In this document: positions 23,337-36,075 of the stretch, piece by piece
Layout of the letters: every line of letters starts with the position of its first letter
How positions within the stretch are numbered: the first letter of the stretch is position 1
Source: Nemertoderma westbladi
Lineage: Eukaryota; Xenacoelomorpha; Nemertodermatida; Nemertodermatidae
Direction: 5' to 3'
DNA: 64,000 nt
NCBI GenBank assembly: GCA_032718475.1
Contig: JAUCBJ010008332.1
Location: forward strand, 48,835 to 112,834
Translations under genes and position numbers: made by a program
Notes under the pieces: model-generated
Told to the model about the DNA's origin: nothing
Database searches by the model: none
Seen by the model: only the letters and a program-made list of their open reading frames with translations

Positions 23337-24865
23337 TATAAAATGCTATGGCTACTAAATTTCAAATGTTTTAATATCTATATTAGTAAACAAGTTTTTG
23401 AAATATAAATTAAACTTATATTTGTATTTTAGATAGATGATTTAGTTATTATGGTCCATTTTTGCATATCATTGCGGTGAATCAACATGTTATTTCTATT
23501 TGCAAGTAAAGTTATTGTTGTTAAGGGTTGCTAAGTGATCTACATTAAATTTAGAGTACTTTTATTAGTATTTTAAATAGAAGTTGACAACTACCTGTTA
23601 ATGGCTTTAGGCCTGGCAGCTGTTATATAAACCACGCCATATGAGTGGAGCGTTTTCTGTGCGCTGGTCCAATCAGGAGCGAGCAGCAATGCCCTCTAAG
23701 CAATACCCGTAGTAATACATTGCAGCTAACCTCAGCTCAATAGAAATTGTGAGTTTATATATTAGTTTTGGGGCCCAAATCCCATTTTTATCTCAACTCA
23801 ATTCTAGCTTGATTCTTCCTTAGTTAATTTCCTGTCATTTATATTAGTTTTGAATTTGAGCAATATGTTTTGCGTATATTAGTATAGAAATTGTCCTTGT
23901 AATAATATGTCTTAAATTAAATTATATTTGAAAGTCAGTTTAATGTTTTAATGGATTAATGTTTTGGAAACGCTACAGCTTACAGCGGCCATGTTGGGGC
24001 GTATAGGGTAATTTGGCGAAGGGATGAGATGCCTCAACGCACATTGGAAATAGTCAAGGGAAGTATGGGGCTTATTTTGGGCTAACAGATCGGTTTTGGG
24101 GGGCTAAATGGGTTTCAATATGTCCTAAAGATATAGTACTGCTTCATAGGTAACAGTATAATAAATTGGGAAGGAATGAGTAAATTTAGTTGTATTTCCC
24201 ATTTTGAACCTTACTTGTTTGTAAATAAATTATATACCGCAAGTCAATCGGAGATTAAACTAAATTGGGGGGATACACGAGTAAAAATAGGTCTTGCTTG
24301 TGTACGTTTTCAGGGCAAATGTTTTGGGTTAGTTAGGTATCATCCTTCATTGCCCATTTAGAAAACTACAGGATATTTGTATTATGTGCCAAGTTTAGCC
24401 ATTGGGCATAACCTATAGATAAGAAAATTGTACTTACATAATTTGTACTATTCTAGAACGAGAGTGTAGTTACAGTACAGATCATTCATTCTAGAACTGT
24501 AAAATCGGTTTTCTAAGGAGGGATGGAATCCTGGTGAGTCTCAAACATTTCTGGCCTATTTTAAATTTAGGTTTATATTTTAATGCGGTAACAATCTGTA
24601 GTCAGGATTTTTCGGCTTATAAAATAGATATTTCGCATCTACACTTACTGTAAATTATAAAGGTGATAGTAACAGGTGCTATTACATTGAAGTCCTGGAC
24701 CAGCGTTTTCTTTTGCTTGCGATAGATAATTAGTTTTCCCTGGTGGGGTTTTTATTTCGAAATATATTTATTTTGCTGGAGGAATTTGAGATCGCAATTT
24801 TAGTTTATACTAAGATTGTGGATCGAAGATTCGTTGGATATTATTTGGTTCCTACGAATTCTACA
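23337..24865 (+). repeat. 5' LTR of BEL/Pao element
   Basis: It starts TATAAAATGCTATGG and ends GAATTCTACA. It is the same as 31078-32642 apart from scattered substitutions and a 34-35-bp insertion in the 3' copy. The short open frame at 24176-24361 is preserved in both LTRs only because the LTRs are alike. Confidence 0.88.
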
Positions 24866-25514
24866 TACAAACAAGTTAAAAAATTGTAGATATTTTAAAT
24901 ACAAAAATGCGAATAAAAAATTAAATTTGTTTTGGACTCAAAATTGTAAATTAATTTGTAGGATTCAGATTCTGAGACAGCCGATTTATTCTCCGTACAA
25001 CTTACAGGTACACAGCAGTCATCTACACAACCGAGTTTGGAGTTTGCGATTTCTGGGTTTGGTGCACTGGTGTACAGCAGCTGCAGCAAGGCTGACACGG
25101 ATTGGTACGTGGCAGAAAGCGATTCTAAGGTTAGTTGTGTCGTTATTATTTCTTTGTGCCCGTGAGATAAAATTGAGAGTTTTTCTGGCTAGAATTTAGT
25201 GATTTGAAAATTTAAAAATTCTAGAGATAAATTTGGTAAAGGTATCATCGGTTGGTATAAGCCCGTACAAATGTGATCTAACGTAATTTTTATTGTGCGT
25301 TGAAGGTTGTCTCTGACCCACAGCCATTTATAGTAATATTAAAGGTAAATTAATTCGAATATATTGGTAAGTGTTAGGTGTAATATCCAATACCAATATA
25401 ATATTCCCGCTGTTAAATACAGCAAATATAAATTTTGTTATAACTAAATTAATTTTCACCGCAAGGTAAGTATTTCTATTGACAGAATATTAACACACTG
25501 ATACAGACAAGAGA

Positions 25515-27896
25515 ATGAGTAATTTGACAAATACTGATGCTCCAGTAACAGAGAATTACGAAACTGCAGACGATACTAGCCCACAAGAAAATGGCGGTAC
25601 AACAACTTATGCCACCTCTGACGAAGCTGGACCAATAACACCTAATGTAGGGACAGTAGTAGCGACTGAGATGCAAGTTGATGGTGCAGATAGAGTTAGT
25701 GTAGTATATATGCAGAACAACGAAGAAATTCCGGAAGTTTTAAGTGACAGGGGAGATGTGTCACTACGTGTTACTACATTAGCAAAGCGTGCAGGAGGAC
25801 ATATGGCGGAAATTACACGCGCCACAAATCAGTTATTAAAATTGTTAGAATGTGGATCCTATAGTCGAAGTAGATTGATTTCTCTTCAAAACAAATACAA
25901 TCAAACCATCATGGTTCAGAGTAGTAAACTTCGAGAACTTGTAGATGAGGCAGAGTCACTTCAAGATTCTAGGAATCTGACAATGCTATTTGATAAATTG
26001 CAAAATGTTCGGGTAAATTATCTGCGTGTATCTGCACTGTTTGATATACAAAGGTCTAAGTTGAAGGATGAATTGATTGGTGAATCCGCATCGCAGATTG
26101 AAATTAGAGACGAAGAAGGAGAGTTAGGAGAATGGAGACGAGTATTTATTGAATCATTGGAGCGGTATTTATTAATTAAGGGGGTAGTTATTCCTGGACT
26201 ACCATTACCAACCACTGCAAATATGCAAGTAGCAGCCGTATCTGAAGGAAATATTTGGAGAAGGAAGTCTGAAGAAAGCAGACAAATACCTGTTAACTCA
26301 AGAAGGGCTCGATTTGTAGCAGGAAGCGAGATATCTATGGCATCATCTCAAATAGCACAATTGCGTAGGTAAGAGTGTGAGCAGGCTAGGCTCATTGCTG
26401 AGCAGAAGGAAGCAGATTGTTCCCAATTAGCAGATCAACACTTATCAGAAGAAGTAGAAGAGGTGTTAAACTTAACCCGAGATATGCAACAGATGAACTT
26501 GGAGGAAATAAACCAACAGACTGCTGAAACGAATACAAATCGGATTGAGCGTGAACGTGTAGCAGAACTGGAGCGCTTGCGTATAGAAGCAGAGTTAGAA
26601 ACTGTCTGTCGAGATCGCGAAGCAAATGAGAAGCGATTAGAACGAGAAGAAGAAATTGCACGCTTAAAGCGCGAAGATGAACGGGCTGAACGGGAACGTG
26701 CCACCAAACGCATTCAAGATGCTTATTTATTGGAGCTGGAGCGTTTAAGAGTAAAACGAGCTGCAGATGATGAGCGAGATCGGAATGCAGATAAATTAAG
26801 GCGAGCGGAGCGGGAGAAGCTAATTATTGCAAATAAGCGCGAACATTTAGAAGCGCGAAAGGCGACCATGGTTCTAGAACAGCAAAGAAGACAGCAAATT
26901 TTAGAATATCAGCGTAAGCAAGACGCTATTGCTGATGTTCAAAGACGTATAATTTCAGAGAAAGAAGATTTGGAAACCTCAAAGTGACTGGAAAGGGCAG
27001 AGTCTTTTTTTAAAAAGATTCGATAAGTTTGAATCTTCAGTCATTAGATTTAATACTGGGAGAAACTCTGGAGACACTACGGCTGACCAACATATGATGA
27101 TGTCATTTAAGACTCATTTTCACGATATGATGTGATTGAGGGTGCTCAAATTACTGACCCAGTGGAGATAGCACTTCAAGATTATCAGAAAAGACATGAT
27201 GACATCAAATTAAGAAATAACATTAAGTTAAGAGGAAATCGAATAGGTCTAAATACGGAACAACCAAACATAGCCAATATGATGAAATCAACTCCAGTGA
27301 ACCCGGAGGAAAGGGAAACTAGTGTTAGAGTGCCATTGTTCCCTATGGGAGCGGAGCGAGCCACACATTCAATAGAAAACTTTATAACAAAGGAAGAGGG
27401 GGAACATTATGCATCTGGGGAGTTATACCCGAGAGATGTTAGTCATATTCAACCAAATCCCGATACACCTATAGAACCAAAGTTTCCTATTGGACAAGTA
27501 GTACAGGAAGCGATTGCGAAGGGTAACGAGCCTGTAATGAGGATTGTAAGAGAAGTTCAAGCAGCTATACAGCGTGTTGACGATCGAGTTACTCGATCTG
27601 AAGAACGAATAGAACGACAACAGATAGCAGCTCGGCGTAATGAGAATGCTGAGTACAATGAATATGATAATGTAGATGAAGAAGGAGAAGGAGATTATAT
27701 GCCGACTAATCCTAAGGTGATATTTATTGACAATAACTTCAGGACGGACAGTGAGGACAGCATAACCAAGGTAGAAAAGAGGCCTAATAAACTGGGGAAT
27801 ATTTCGAGAAATCGACTAAGTCACACGAGACAAACTGTAGACTTTGAACCAGTACAAACTGAGCCAATGGTAGCTTGTAAGGTCAAATATTGCTGA
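25515..27896 (+). pseudogene. BEL/Pao gag-like region (coiled coil), broken
   Basis: The ATG at 25515 opens a 285-codon stretch that ends in a single TAA at 26370-26372. The same frame then continues as a long Glu/Arg-rich coiled coil (RDMQQMNLEEINQQ, ERERVAELERLRIEAELE) to a TGA at 26985-26987. The downstream part switches frame (FDKFESSVIRFNTG region) and returns to the first frame at 27132-27896. At least two stops and two frameshifts are therefore present. Nothing here is catalytic; it is assigned as gag from position and composition. Confidence 0.72.
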
Positions 27897-29679
27897 TGAT
27901 AGATATATAGCTGAGGAAATAACGCGCTTTCCTGCAAGGCAAGTATTGCCGCCACAGAAACCACCAAGATTTACTGGTAATGCAAAGTATTGGCGTACTT
28001 TTAGTAACTATGTGGAGACACAAATAGCGGCACAAGACTTTACTCCGACAGAAAAGTTCAATTATTTGTTCCAGTTACTTGACAAAGAACCACGTATTTT
28101 AGCAGACACCTACACAGGCAATCCTAGGGCATTTCAACTTGCTTACGATAGATTAACAAAGGTCTATGGTGGGAGCACAAAAATGGCTAGATCTATAGCA
28201 GATGAGTTAACAAGTGGTAATCCAGCCACAGATAGTGCTGGTTTATTAATATTAGCAGATGAGATCAATAATGCGCTGCAGGTTTGGCCCACACTTGGAT
28301 GCGAGTCTTATGGTGAGAGGCCAGACATACTAAAAGAAGTAGTTAAGCGGCTGAGTGTTAGACACTGTCAGAAGTGGAGAAAGTTAGAGAGTAAGATTGA
28401 GGACAGAGGAGAAAAGGTGTCTTTGAAACATATCTACGACATTATAAAGATAGAAGCAGAGTCTGAGCTGCGGTCTAACTATTCTGAACAATATTTGCAC
28501 ATAGATCAGAAAGTTTCAGTTTTAAAATCGAAAGTGGCTTTCTCAGCAGAACAACCTAGGACTTATAACTCTCTGGGAAGCACTAGAGACGACACACTCA
28601 AGGTAGCTGCACCCATAGGATCAATTCCAGCACAATCTCAGACATTATCGGCAGATTTTAGAGGGTGCCAATATTGTCACCAACAATTTCAGAAATACAA
28701 CGATCACAAATTGGGCAATTGTAATCTATTCTGTAAATTAGATGTCGAAAAACGTCGTTTGGCAATTAGAAGTTTAGATGCTTGTTGGAAGTGCCTAGGT
28801 GCGGGTCACAAATGTAGAGCATGCACAGCTAGTGCTACAACGAAGGGGTGTCCAGACTGTGGCAGACTGCACCACAGACTCCTACATACTCGACAGCATA
28901 CCCCTACTAAACAATACCTAGCTGAACATCCCAACTACAATATTATAACTTCAACCGAGCCAAATAGAAATGTGATATTTACTGGAATAGGACCTGATGA
29001 GTATGATAATCAATCTGGATCTTCGTGCGAAGAAGGATATTTAGGTCTACCAAGTGATGTTCGGACTGGTGTCTCTGAATGCGATACCACTCACAATGCT
29101 ACGTTTCATACTCGAGCACAAACAAGTTCGTTCAGTGTGGTTCCGATCAGAATTAGTGGTGAGTTAGGATCAAAACGGATATATTGCCTTATGGATCCGG
29201 CTTCTAGTCATAGTTATGTGGATGAAGAAATTGCCAGTGTGGTAACAAATATCCGAAATGCAAGATCAGATATGATGGACATCGGGTCTCTTCATGGTAG
29301 GAAATTAGTATCGATTAAACATGTGACGCTAACATTGGACTCACTGTTACCTAAACAACACCATAGCGCCAGGGAACTCAATTATCTTCCATTGCAGGAC
29401 GTTCAGTTTGCAGCTATAAGAGATTTTACACAATTATTATGATTGGTATCCTTACCAAACAAATTTGAAAGAGAATATATTTCACAGTTAGATATTCCAG
29501 AATGTAGAGCAAATTATCGCAATATTGCGATGATCATTGGAACCAATATATTCACAGCCCATCAGGTTTGGGAAACTAGACCTGTAGAATTTATGCCTGG
29601 TGAACCATATGCAAATAGAACAATATTAGGGTGGTATACTAGGTTTCCAAATAAATGGAGTAGTTACAACAACGACTAG
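27890..29679 (+). pseudogene. BEL/Pao DUF1759, zinc-knuckle and protease-like region
   Basis: After a frameshift near 27890 the frame runs PPRFTGNAKYWRTFSNYVET, the DUF1759 domain typical of BEL/Pao polyproteins (about residues 1-170). A Cys/His-rich zone with CQYCHQQF, CWKCLGAGHKC and CPDCGRLHHRLLH follows. VVPIRISGELGSKRIYCLMD then leads to an aspartic-protease-like motif reading D-P-A where active enzymes usually have D-S/T-G. A TGA at 29440-29442 interrupts the frame, which continues to 29679 (IIGTNIFTAHQVWETRPVEF). The protease was probably inactive even before the stops. Confidence 0.8.
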
Positions 29680-29681
29680 CT

Positions 29682-30516
29682 ATGTGTAATATGTTGCCTA
29701 GCAAGGAAGTTGGAATCTTAGCAACTGATACCAAATCGGAGGTAAGTGAACCAAGTGATTTAGAAAGTGAGTTTTGCATCAGTGAAATTAGCTCTACCGA
29801 CTCTAGGAAAATGGATGGCATCTTCCGTTTTAACTACCCAGAACAATACCACGATGTGGATTTCACTGCAGACCAAAACAAACCTATAACTATGGAGCCT
29901 GGATCTAGCGAATATGTAGAGACTACATCGTTTTTTGCAAATTGCAATGTATTGACCAGACAAAACGCATTAAAATGTATTGACAGCAATGAGATAGAAG
30001 AAGAAGCATTGAGAGAAGCGTACGATTTAATTGAAATAGATAGACAAATGGACCTCAAAACTTTAAACTGGTTAGAACAAGATACAGTTGAGCCAAATAG
30101 TTACGACCTCTCTGTCTGCCAATGAAAGAAAGTCTTTAGACATCATGGACAAAACTCTCAAGAAGCTTCCAAACGGACACTTTGAAGTTAGAATGCTGTG
30201 GCGGAATGAAAGGACCAAGTTGAAAAACAATTATTCACTAGCATTGAAACAACTCAAATCAGTTAGACAGCGCCTCCTAAGGAACGAGACGGTACATCAA
30301 CAATACCGTACACAAATAAATAAATATCTAGAAAATGGATATGCAAGGAAAATGGAGCATCCTGAGATTACTACAGATCAGACCTACTATTTACCTCACC
30401 ATTACGTGACACATCCCGAAAAACCTGGACAGGTAAGAGTAGTAAACGACTGTAGTTTACTATACTTAGGACAGTCACTTAAATACAGAATTGATGGACG
30501 GCCCAAATCAGAATAA
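29682..30516 (+). pseudogene. BEL/Pao reverse transcriptase, N-terminal part only
   Basis: Two overlapping frames (29682-30125 and 30088-30516) form a linker and then the start of a Pao-type reverse transcriptase: NGHFEVRMLWRNE, a helical ALKQLKSVRQRLL segment, and QVRVVNDCSLLYLGQSLKY, which matches the region before the first catalytic Asp. The frame ends at 30514-30516. The YxDD box, RNase H and integrase are absent. This is a deletion, not merely frame decay. Confidence 0.78.
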
Positions 30517-31077
30517 TTCATTGATTGGCATACTATGTTGCAACTATGTTGCTACAAATTATTATCATGTTATATTTGTGATTGACAGACAGTCAATGAT
30601 TAATTGTCCTACTTACTCAATTTATATTTAATTTAATATGGAAATTGATTTAATTTGTATCATTCGATCGAAGAATCCTTCGTATTTATGTAAAAGATTA
30701 AACTCATTATAATAATGGAAATTTATTGTGAAACGATAATGGTAAGCGAAATTAATAGTGTTTTTTTTGTAAATATAAATATTTGGTAAGCATTAGTACA
30801 CAAGTAATTTTGTTACTGTTATATGGAGGTTTCTCGGCTGGAAGAAATTTATTGCTAAGATATTTTCTTTTCAATGATGGATAAATAATACTAGTTACAC
30901 AAAATGTATGAAGAATGTTTTATTTGCTAATTTTGCGTATTGTGCATTATTCAATCTTTTTTTGAGTATTAATATGTGTCTATTTTAGTTTATAGAAGTA
31001 TAATTGTGAGACATTAGAAACTACGTTATGCCGGTGTTTGTAAACGTTATCCTTTAGACGATAACGTTTAGGAGCGG
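30517..31077. other. Residual internal sequence between truncated pol and 3' LTR
   Basis: AT-rich, no open frame. The inverted pair GTAAACGTTATC and GATAACGTTTA near 31040-31070 forms a small hairpin just before the polypurine tract. Confidence 0.5.
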
Positions 31078-32642
31078 TATAAAATGCTATGGCTACTAAA
31101 TTTCAAATTTTTTAATATCTATTGCCATCCGATCCGATCCGATCCGATCCGATCCAATTAGTAAACAAGTTTTTGAAATATAAATTAAACTTATATTTGT
31201 ATTTTAGATAGATGATTTAGTTATTATGGTCCATTTTTGCATATCATTGCGGTGAATCAACCTGTTATTTCTATTTGCAAGTAAAGTTATTGTTGTTAAG
31301 GGTTGCTAAGTGATCTACATTAAATTTAGAGTACTTTTATTAGTATTTTAAATAGAAGTTGACAACTACCTGTTAATGGCTTTAGGCCTGGCAGCTGTTA
31401 TATAAACCACGCCATATGAGTGGAGCGTTTTCTGTGCGCTGGTCCAATCAGGAGCGAGCAGCATTGCCCTCTAAGCATTACCCGTAGTAATACATTGCAG
31501 CTAACCTCAGCTCAATAGAAATTGTGAGTTTATATATTAGTTTTGGGGCCCAAATCCCATTTTTATCTCAACTCAATTCTAGCTTGATTCTTCCTTAGTT
31601 AATTTCTTGTCATTTATATTAGTTTTGAATTTGAGCAATATGTTTTGCGTATATTAGTATAGAAATTGTCCTTGTAATAATATGTCTTAAATTATATTAT
31701 ATTTGAAAGTCAGTTTAATGTTTTAATGGATTATTGTTTTGGAAACGCTACAGCTTACAGCGGCCATGTTGGGGCGTATAGGGTAATTTGGCGAAGGGAT
31801 GAGACGCCTCAACGAACATTGGAAATAGTAAAGGGAAGTATGGGGCTTATTTTGGGCTAACAGATTGGTTTTGGGGGGCTAAATGGGTTTCAATACGTCC
31901 TAAAGATATAGTACTGCTTCATAGGTAACAGTATAATAAATTGGGAAGGAATGAGTAAATTTAGTTGTATTTCCCGTTTTGAACCTGACTTGTTTGTAAA
32001 TAAATTATATACCGCAAGTCAATCGGAGATTAAACTAAATTGGGGGGATACGCGAGTAAAAATAGGTCTTGCTTGTGTACGTTTTCAGGGCAAATGTTTT
32101 GGGTTAGTTAGGTATCATCCTTCAGTGGTCCATTTAGAAAACTACGGGATATTTGTAATATGTGCCAAGTTTAGCCATTGGGCATAACCTATAGATAAGA
32201 AAATTGTTCTTAGATAATTTGTACTATTCTAGAACGAGAGTGTAGTTACAGTACAGATCATTCATTCTAGAACTGAAAAATCGGTTTTCTAAGGTGGGAT
32301 GGAATCCTGGTGAGTCTCAAACATTTCTGGCCTATTTTAAATTTAGGTTTATATTTTAATGCGGTAACAATCTGTAGTCAGGATTTTTCGGCTTATAAAA
32401 TGGATATTTCGCATCTACACTTACTGTAAATTATAAAGGTGATAGTAACAGGTGCTATTACATTGAAGTCCTGGACCAGCGTTTTCTTTTGCTTGTGATA
32501 GATAATTAGTTTTCCCTGGTGGGGGTTTTTATTTCGAAATATATATATTTTGCTGGACGAATTTGAGATCGCAATTTTAGTTTATACTAAGATTGTGGAT
32601 CGAAGATTCGTTGGATATTATTTGGTTCCTACGAATTCTACA
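31078..32642 (+). repeat. 3' LTR of BEL/Pao element
   Basis: Direct copy of the 5' LTR. It carries an extra segment near 31123-31157 built of five GATCC units. It is followed immediately by the CAGAG duplication. Confidence 0.88.
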
Positions 32643-32889
32643 CAGAGCACAATCTTAAGCAGCCAATAAGGAGCGGGCAATAATTCAATTGTTCTTGTCA
32701 TTCATTACAGCCACTAAAAGTTTCAGTAACTAAAATATAAAAGATTTTGACTGGCCTACAGTAGAAGTAGGCTACTGTTCGTATAATACAATATAACGCA
32801 ATACATACTCTACTATGAAGTGGGTATAAACTCGTATAACTGTAACTCGTCCTTATTAACTTGTCATCCTTATCCCGACTGCGTGTCTT

Positions 32890-33630
32890 TCCATCACTAC
32901 CAAAAATCTTGAACCCAAGGTCGAACTTGATGTTCTTGATTGCTATTTAAGTGTGAAACGTGAGTTCTCCCTCTGAATTTATACGGGCTTGGGACCGTTT
33001 TTTGTGTTTTTAGAACACAAAAAGCTGCATTAAAAACTCATGAGATTGTATTGTCATGCTCTCTGAATGCTAGATCAGCTCCCCACTCAATGCGTGGCTC
33101 GCCCCACTATGCTTTGTTTTATTTTGCACATCATGTACGACCCTCTACACGATTTGAACTACACTTGAATACACGTTTTGCAAGCGTTTCTCACTCGTTT
33201 GTACTCTTTTGTACTATTTTTGCACTCTTTTGTACTATTTTTGCACTTTATTGTACTCTTTTGTACTATTTTGTATTTTTTTGTACTTATTTGTACAAAT
33301 TCGTCTGACCCACCTGTGGCACTACTGTAGTTCCCTTGATCCACAAATCAAAATTTTGGTTTCTAACTAAGTTTGGACCCATTTGATGACATTTTATGCA
33401 TGCAGGAAGTTCTTTCTTGAGTTATTGACCTTTCATCAATGTGTTATATAGTTATAAATTTCATTAAGGTTCATCGCGATGGCTCAAAATTTCAACCCCC
33501 TTGGGATCCGTGAAGATAGACAAAATTTATAGAAATTTTTTTTGCCTTAATTTTTTACCATTTGGCAACTTTTGTGCACCGGTAGAACAATGAAATCAAA
33601 AAAAAGTAAAAAATGCACCGCCCTAATGTA
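32890..33630. mobile_element. Dispersed repeat, copy 2 (inverted, empty of the foldback insert)
   Basis: This is the reverse complement of 18555-20110 without 18859-19673. The junction reads CAAATTCGTCTGACCCACCT then GTGGCACTAC. Open frames across the TTTTGTACT tract (about 33180-33300) are repeat artefacts. Confidence 0.7.
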
Positions 33631-33671
33631 TAGCTGCCAGTGAATGAGTACCAGCACCAGCAGAGCACTTA

Positions 33672-34192
33672 GGCCCCCCTCACACGGAGCAACTTGTTTC
33701 TGCAACTTGTTTCTGAAACTTGTTGCTGGACCCCCTCACACACAGAAACTTGTTGCTGCAACTTGTTTCCGAAACTTGTTTCTGTGTGTGAGGACTCTAG
33801 CAACAAGTTTCTGCAACTTGTTTCCGAAACTTATTTCTGTGTGTGAGGGGGTCCAGCAACAAGTTGCTGGAAGTTATATACCCAGCAACTTTTTAAAAAA
33901 CCTTTTTTAAATCCAATTTTTAGATTAGAGCTAATATTCGATAAATTGAGTGATTTGATATTATATATAAATGACTGGAAATGTTAGCTATTTGTTTTGA
34001 AATAATTGTTATTTTCTTGAGCAACAAGTTTCTGTGTGTGAGGGGGTCCAGCAACAAGTTGCTGAAACAAGTTTCGGAAACAAGTTGCAGAAACAAGTTG
34101 CAGCAACAAGTTTATGTGTGTGAGGGGGTCCAGCAACAAGTTTCAGAAACAAGTTGCAGAAACAAGTTGCTCCGTGTCAGGGGGGCGGGGCC
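33672..34192. mobile_element. Non-autonomous TIR element with TA flanks and internal 12-13-bp repeats
   Basis: The left end GGCCCCCCTCACACGGAGCA and the inverted right end TGCTCCGTGTCAGGGGGGCG-GGGCC are flanked by TA on both sides (33670-33671 and 34193-34194). The arms are built of repeated CAACTTGTTTCTG words and their complements, interrupted by TGTGTGAGGGGGTCCAG. No transposase. TA flanks fit a mariner/Tc1-like mover, which is inference. Confidence 0.7.
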
Positions 34193-35660
34193 TAATACGG
34201 ATATAATACTGGGCAGCAGGGACTGGTACAGCAGTACTGACTGACATTGACAGATTGGTTACACTCCCTCAAAATTGAATTTGCATTGGCGTGGCGCTCT
34301 TCAAAATTGTTTCAATGTGTGGCGCGCTTAAAAATTTAGTTGGCGCGGGGTTCCATCGAAATTGCATCGGCGTGCTTAAAAATTTAGTTGGCGCGGGGTT
34401 TTCTTCGAAATGGCATCAGCGCGCGGCGCGCATAAAAATTGGTTGGCGCGCTATCCGGCGCACTTTTTGGACGGATTCCATACAGGCCCTACATCCATAT
34501 TCGCGCCAGGACCACCAGGCAGCCAGGATCCTCAATGCGCGCCACACGCCCCTGTCACTACGCGCCAGGATCCTAAATCCGCGCCACACATGTTGAGCAA
34601 ACTCTACATAAATTCCAACCTGGCATGGGTCTGTGCAATTGCAATATTTCATTGTTCTTCAAATATTTTATTTATTTATTTATATACAGTATTTTATATG
34701 TCCGAACAAGCACCAATATGCAGATATGTGATGTATCTTGAAAGCTAACATGTTGGAGGGGGGGGGGGGGGGGTGCCTTTCTTGTCTGCTTGTTCTATGC
34801 TTTTTTTCTTTTTTTGTGTTTTTTTTACCTTTTTTGTGCTTTTTTGTGTTTTTTTGTGCTTTTCTTGACTTTTTTGTGCTTTTTGTAGTATTTAGTAGAA
34901 AAAAAATAAAACTTCATAGAAAAAAACAATTTTAAATAGATGATTTTCCGCTTCGAGCAGCACAATAGAAAATCATGAGTTTATGGCTGTATGGCTTTTT
35001 TTTTCGAAAAGTCAATTTATACCTGTTTTCAAATGTGCACCATTTCCTCAATTTTCCTTCAATTTGCCGGAAAATCTACAGAAAGATACTCCAGGTCGTG
35101 TATTTAATGTGATGTAAAATTTACGGTTGCAGAGGAGGGCGATGCGCCCTTCGCGCAGCACGTGAAAAAAAACTGTATTTTCTAGAAAAAAAAACCAGTA
35201 GTTCTTAATTTGACCACTGTCAATGTCAGTACTACTGCGACTGCCCTGCCAGTACTGCAGTACCAGACTGCCAGACAGCCAGACAACCGCACTACAGCAC
35301 TACTGGACCGGCTGACCGCGACCGGTACCTACTGTGCTGTAATGTAAGTAGGCAATCAACTAACTAATAGTCAAATAATATTTCAAATGGCGATGTTCAA
35401 TTGTACCGACGCGCCGTCGGTAGGCCTACAATTGCCAGTTTAAGTGCCTTGACGATTTGCGATTAGCAGAGATTTGTCGGACAGTCGGACGTCATCTGCA
35501 GTCTTTCAGTGGTGGATCAGAGATGGTCTCGATCAGGGAAACACCCCCAATGTGTTGTCATTGCTCGATGGCATGGCAATGACTGAATGATGTTATCTTC
35601 GAGGAAGTCTCGTTCTCTACGTCGTCCTGACGCTCATCAACTCATGTCAGCATGTGGAGA
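34193..35660. other. Non-coding stretch with GGCGCG-rich diverged repeats
   Basis: From about 34270 to 34600 the phrase AAAATTtAGTTGGCGCGgGG recurs several times, giving a locally GC-rich, CpG-rich patch. A run of G at about 34758-34773 precedes the T-rich inverted copy of 18268-18390. No gene recognised. Confidence 0.45.
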
Positions 35661-35804
35661 TGCACACCAGGGCTGGCAACGTAGGTTTTTTAGCACCTAG
35701 GTTTTTTAGGTTTTTTTAAATCACCATTTTTTGAAAATTTCATCAAAAATAGGTTTTTTAAGTTTTTTTTAGTTAAATGTGCTTTAAAATACGGTCCTAC
35801 GAAT

Positions 35805-36075
35805 TACCGCAAAAGACCGCAAAAGACCAAAAAAGACCGCAAAAGACCACAAAAGACCGCAAAATACCACAAAAGACCGCAAAAGACCACAAAAGACCGC
35901 AAAAAACCACAAAAGACCGCAAAAAACCACAAAAGACCTGCAAAAGACCACAAAAGAACAGAGAAGGCATGGATATACTGCAAGACGAATTACCGCAAAA
36001 GACCGCAAAAGACCACAAAAGACCGCAAAAGACAGCAAAAGACCGCAAAAGACTGCAAAAGACCACAAAAGAGCA
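35805..36075 (+). repeat. 10-bp tandem repeat, left outer domain of foldback element
   Basis: Units are ACCGCAAAAG, ACCACAAAAG and similar, with one interruption (GAACAGAGAAGGCATGG region) that is mirrored in the right arm. A 10-bp unit without stop codons keeps all three frames open on this strand and its complement, which explains the overlapping Lys/Arg/Gln/Thr-rich and Phe/Cys/Leu-rich open frames. None is a gene. Confidence 0.9.

Larger units (their letters stand above)
23337..32642 (+). mobile_element. BEL/Pao-type LTR retrotransposon, defective, with target duplication
   Basis: The element is bounded by two long terminal repeats and flanked by the 5-bp duplication CAGAG (23332-23336 and 32643-32647); 5 bp is usual for BEL/Pao. 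A purine-rich GGAGCGG abuts the 3' LTR as a likely polypurine tract. No clear tRNA primer-binding site was seen after the 5' LTR. The order inside is coiled-coil gag, DUF1759/zinc knuckles/protease region, then the start of reverse transcriptase. The frames are broken and the pol gene stops before the catalytic YxDD. RNase H and integrase are missing, leaving only about 560 bp of AT-rich sequence before the 3' LTR. It cannot transpose on its own. Confidence 0.9.

Noticed and set aside
24176-24361. Open frame present in both LTRs (second copy 31951-32187)
   Set aside because: Its conservation follows from LTR similarity; no protein motif and no coding context.
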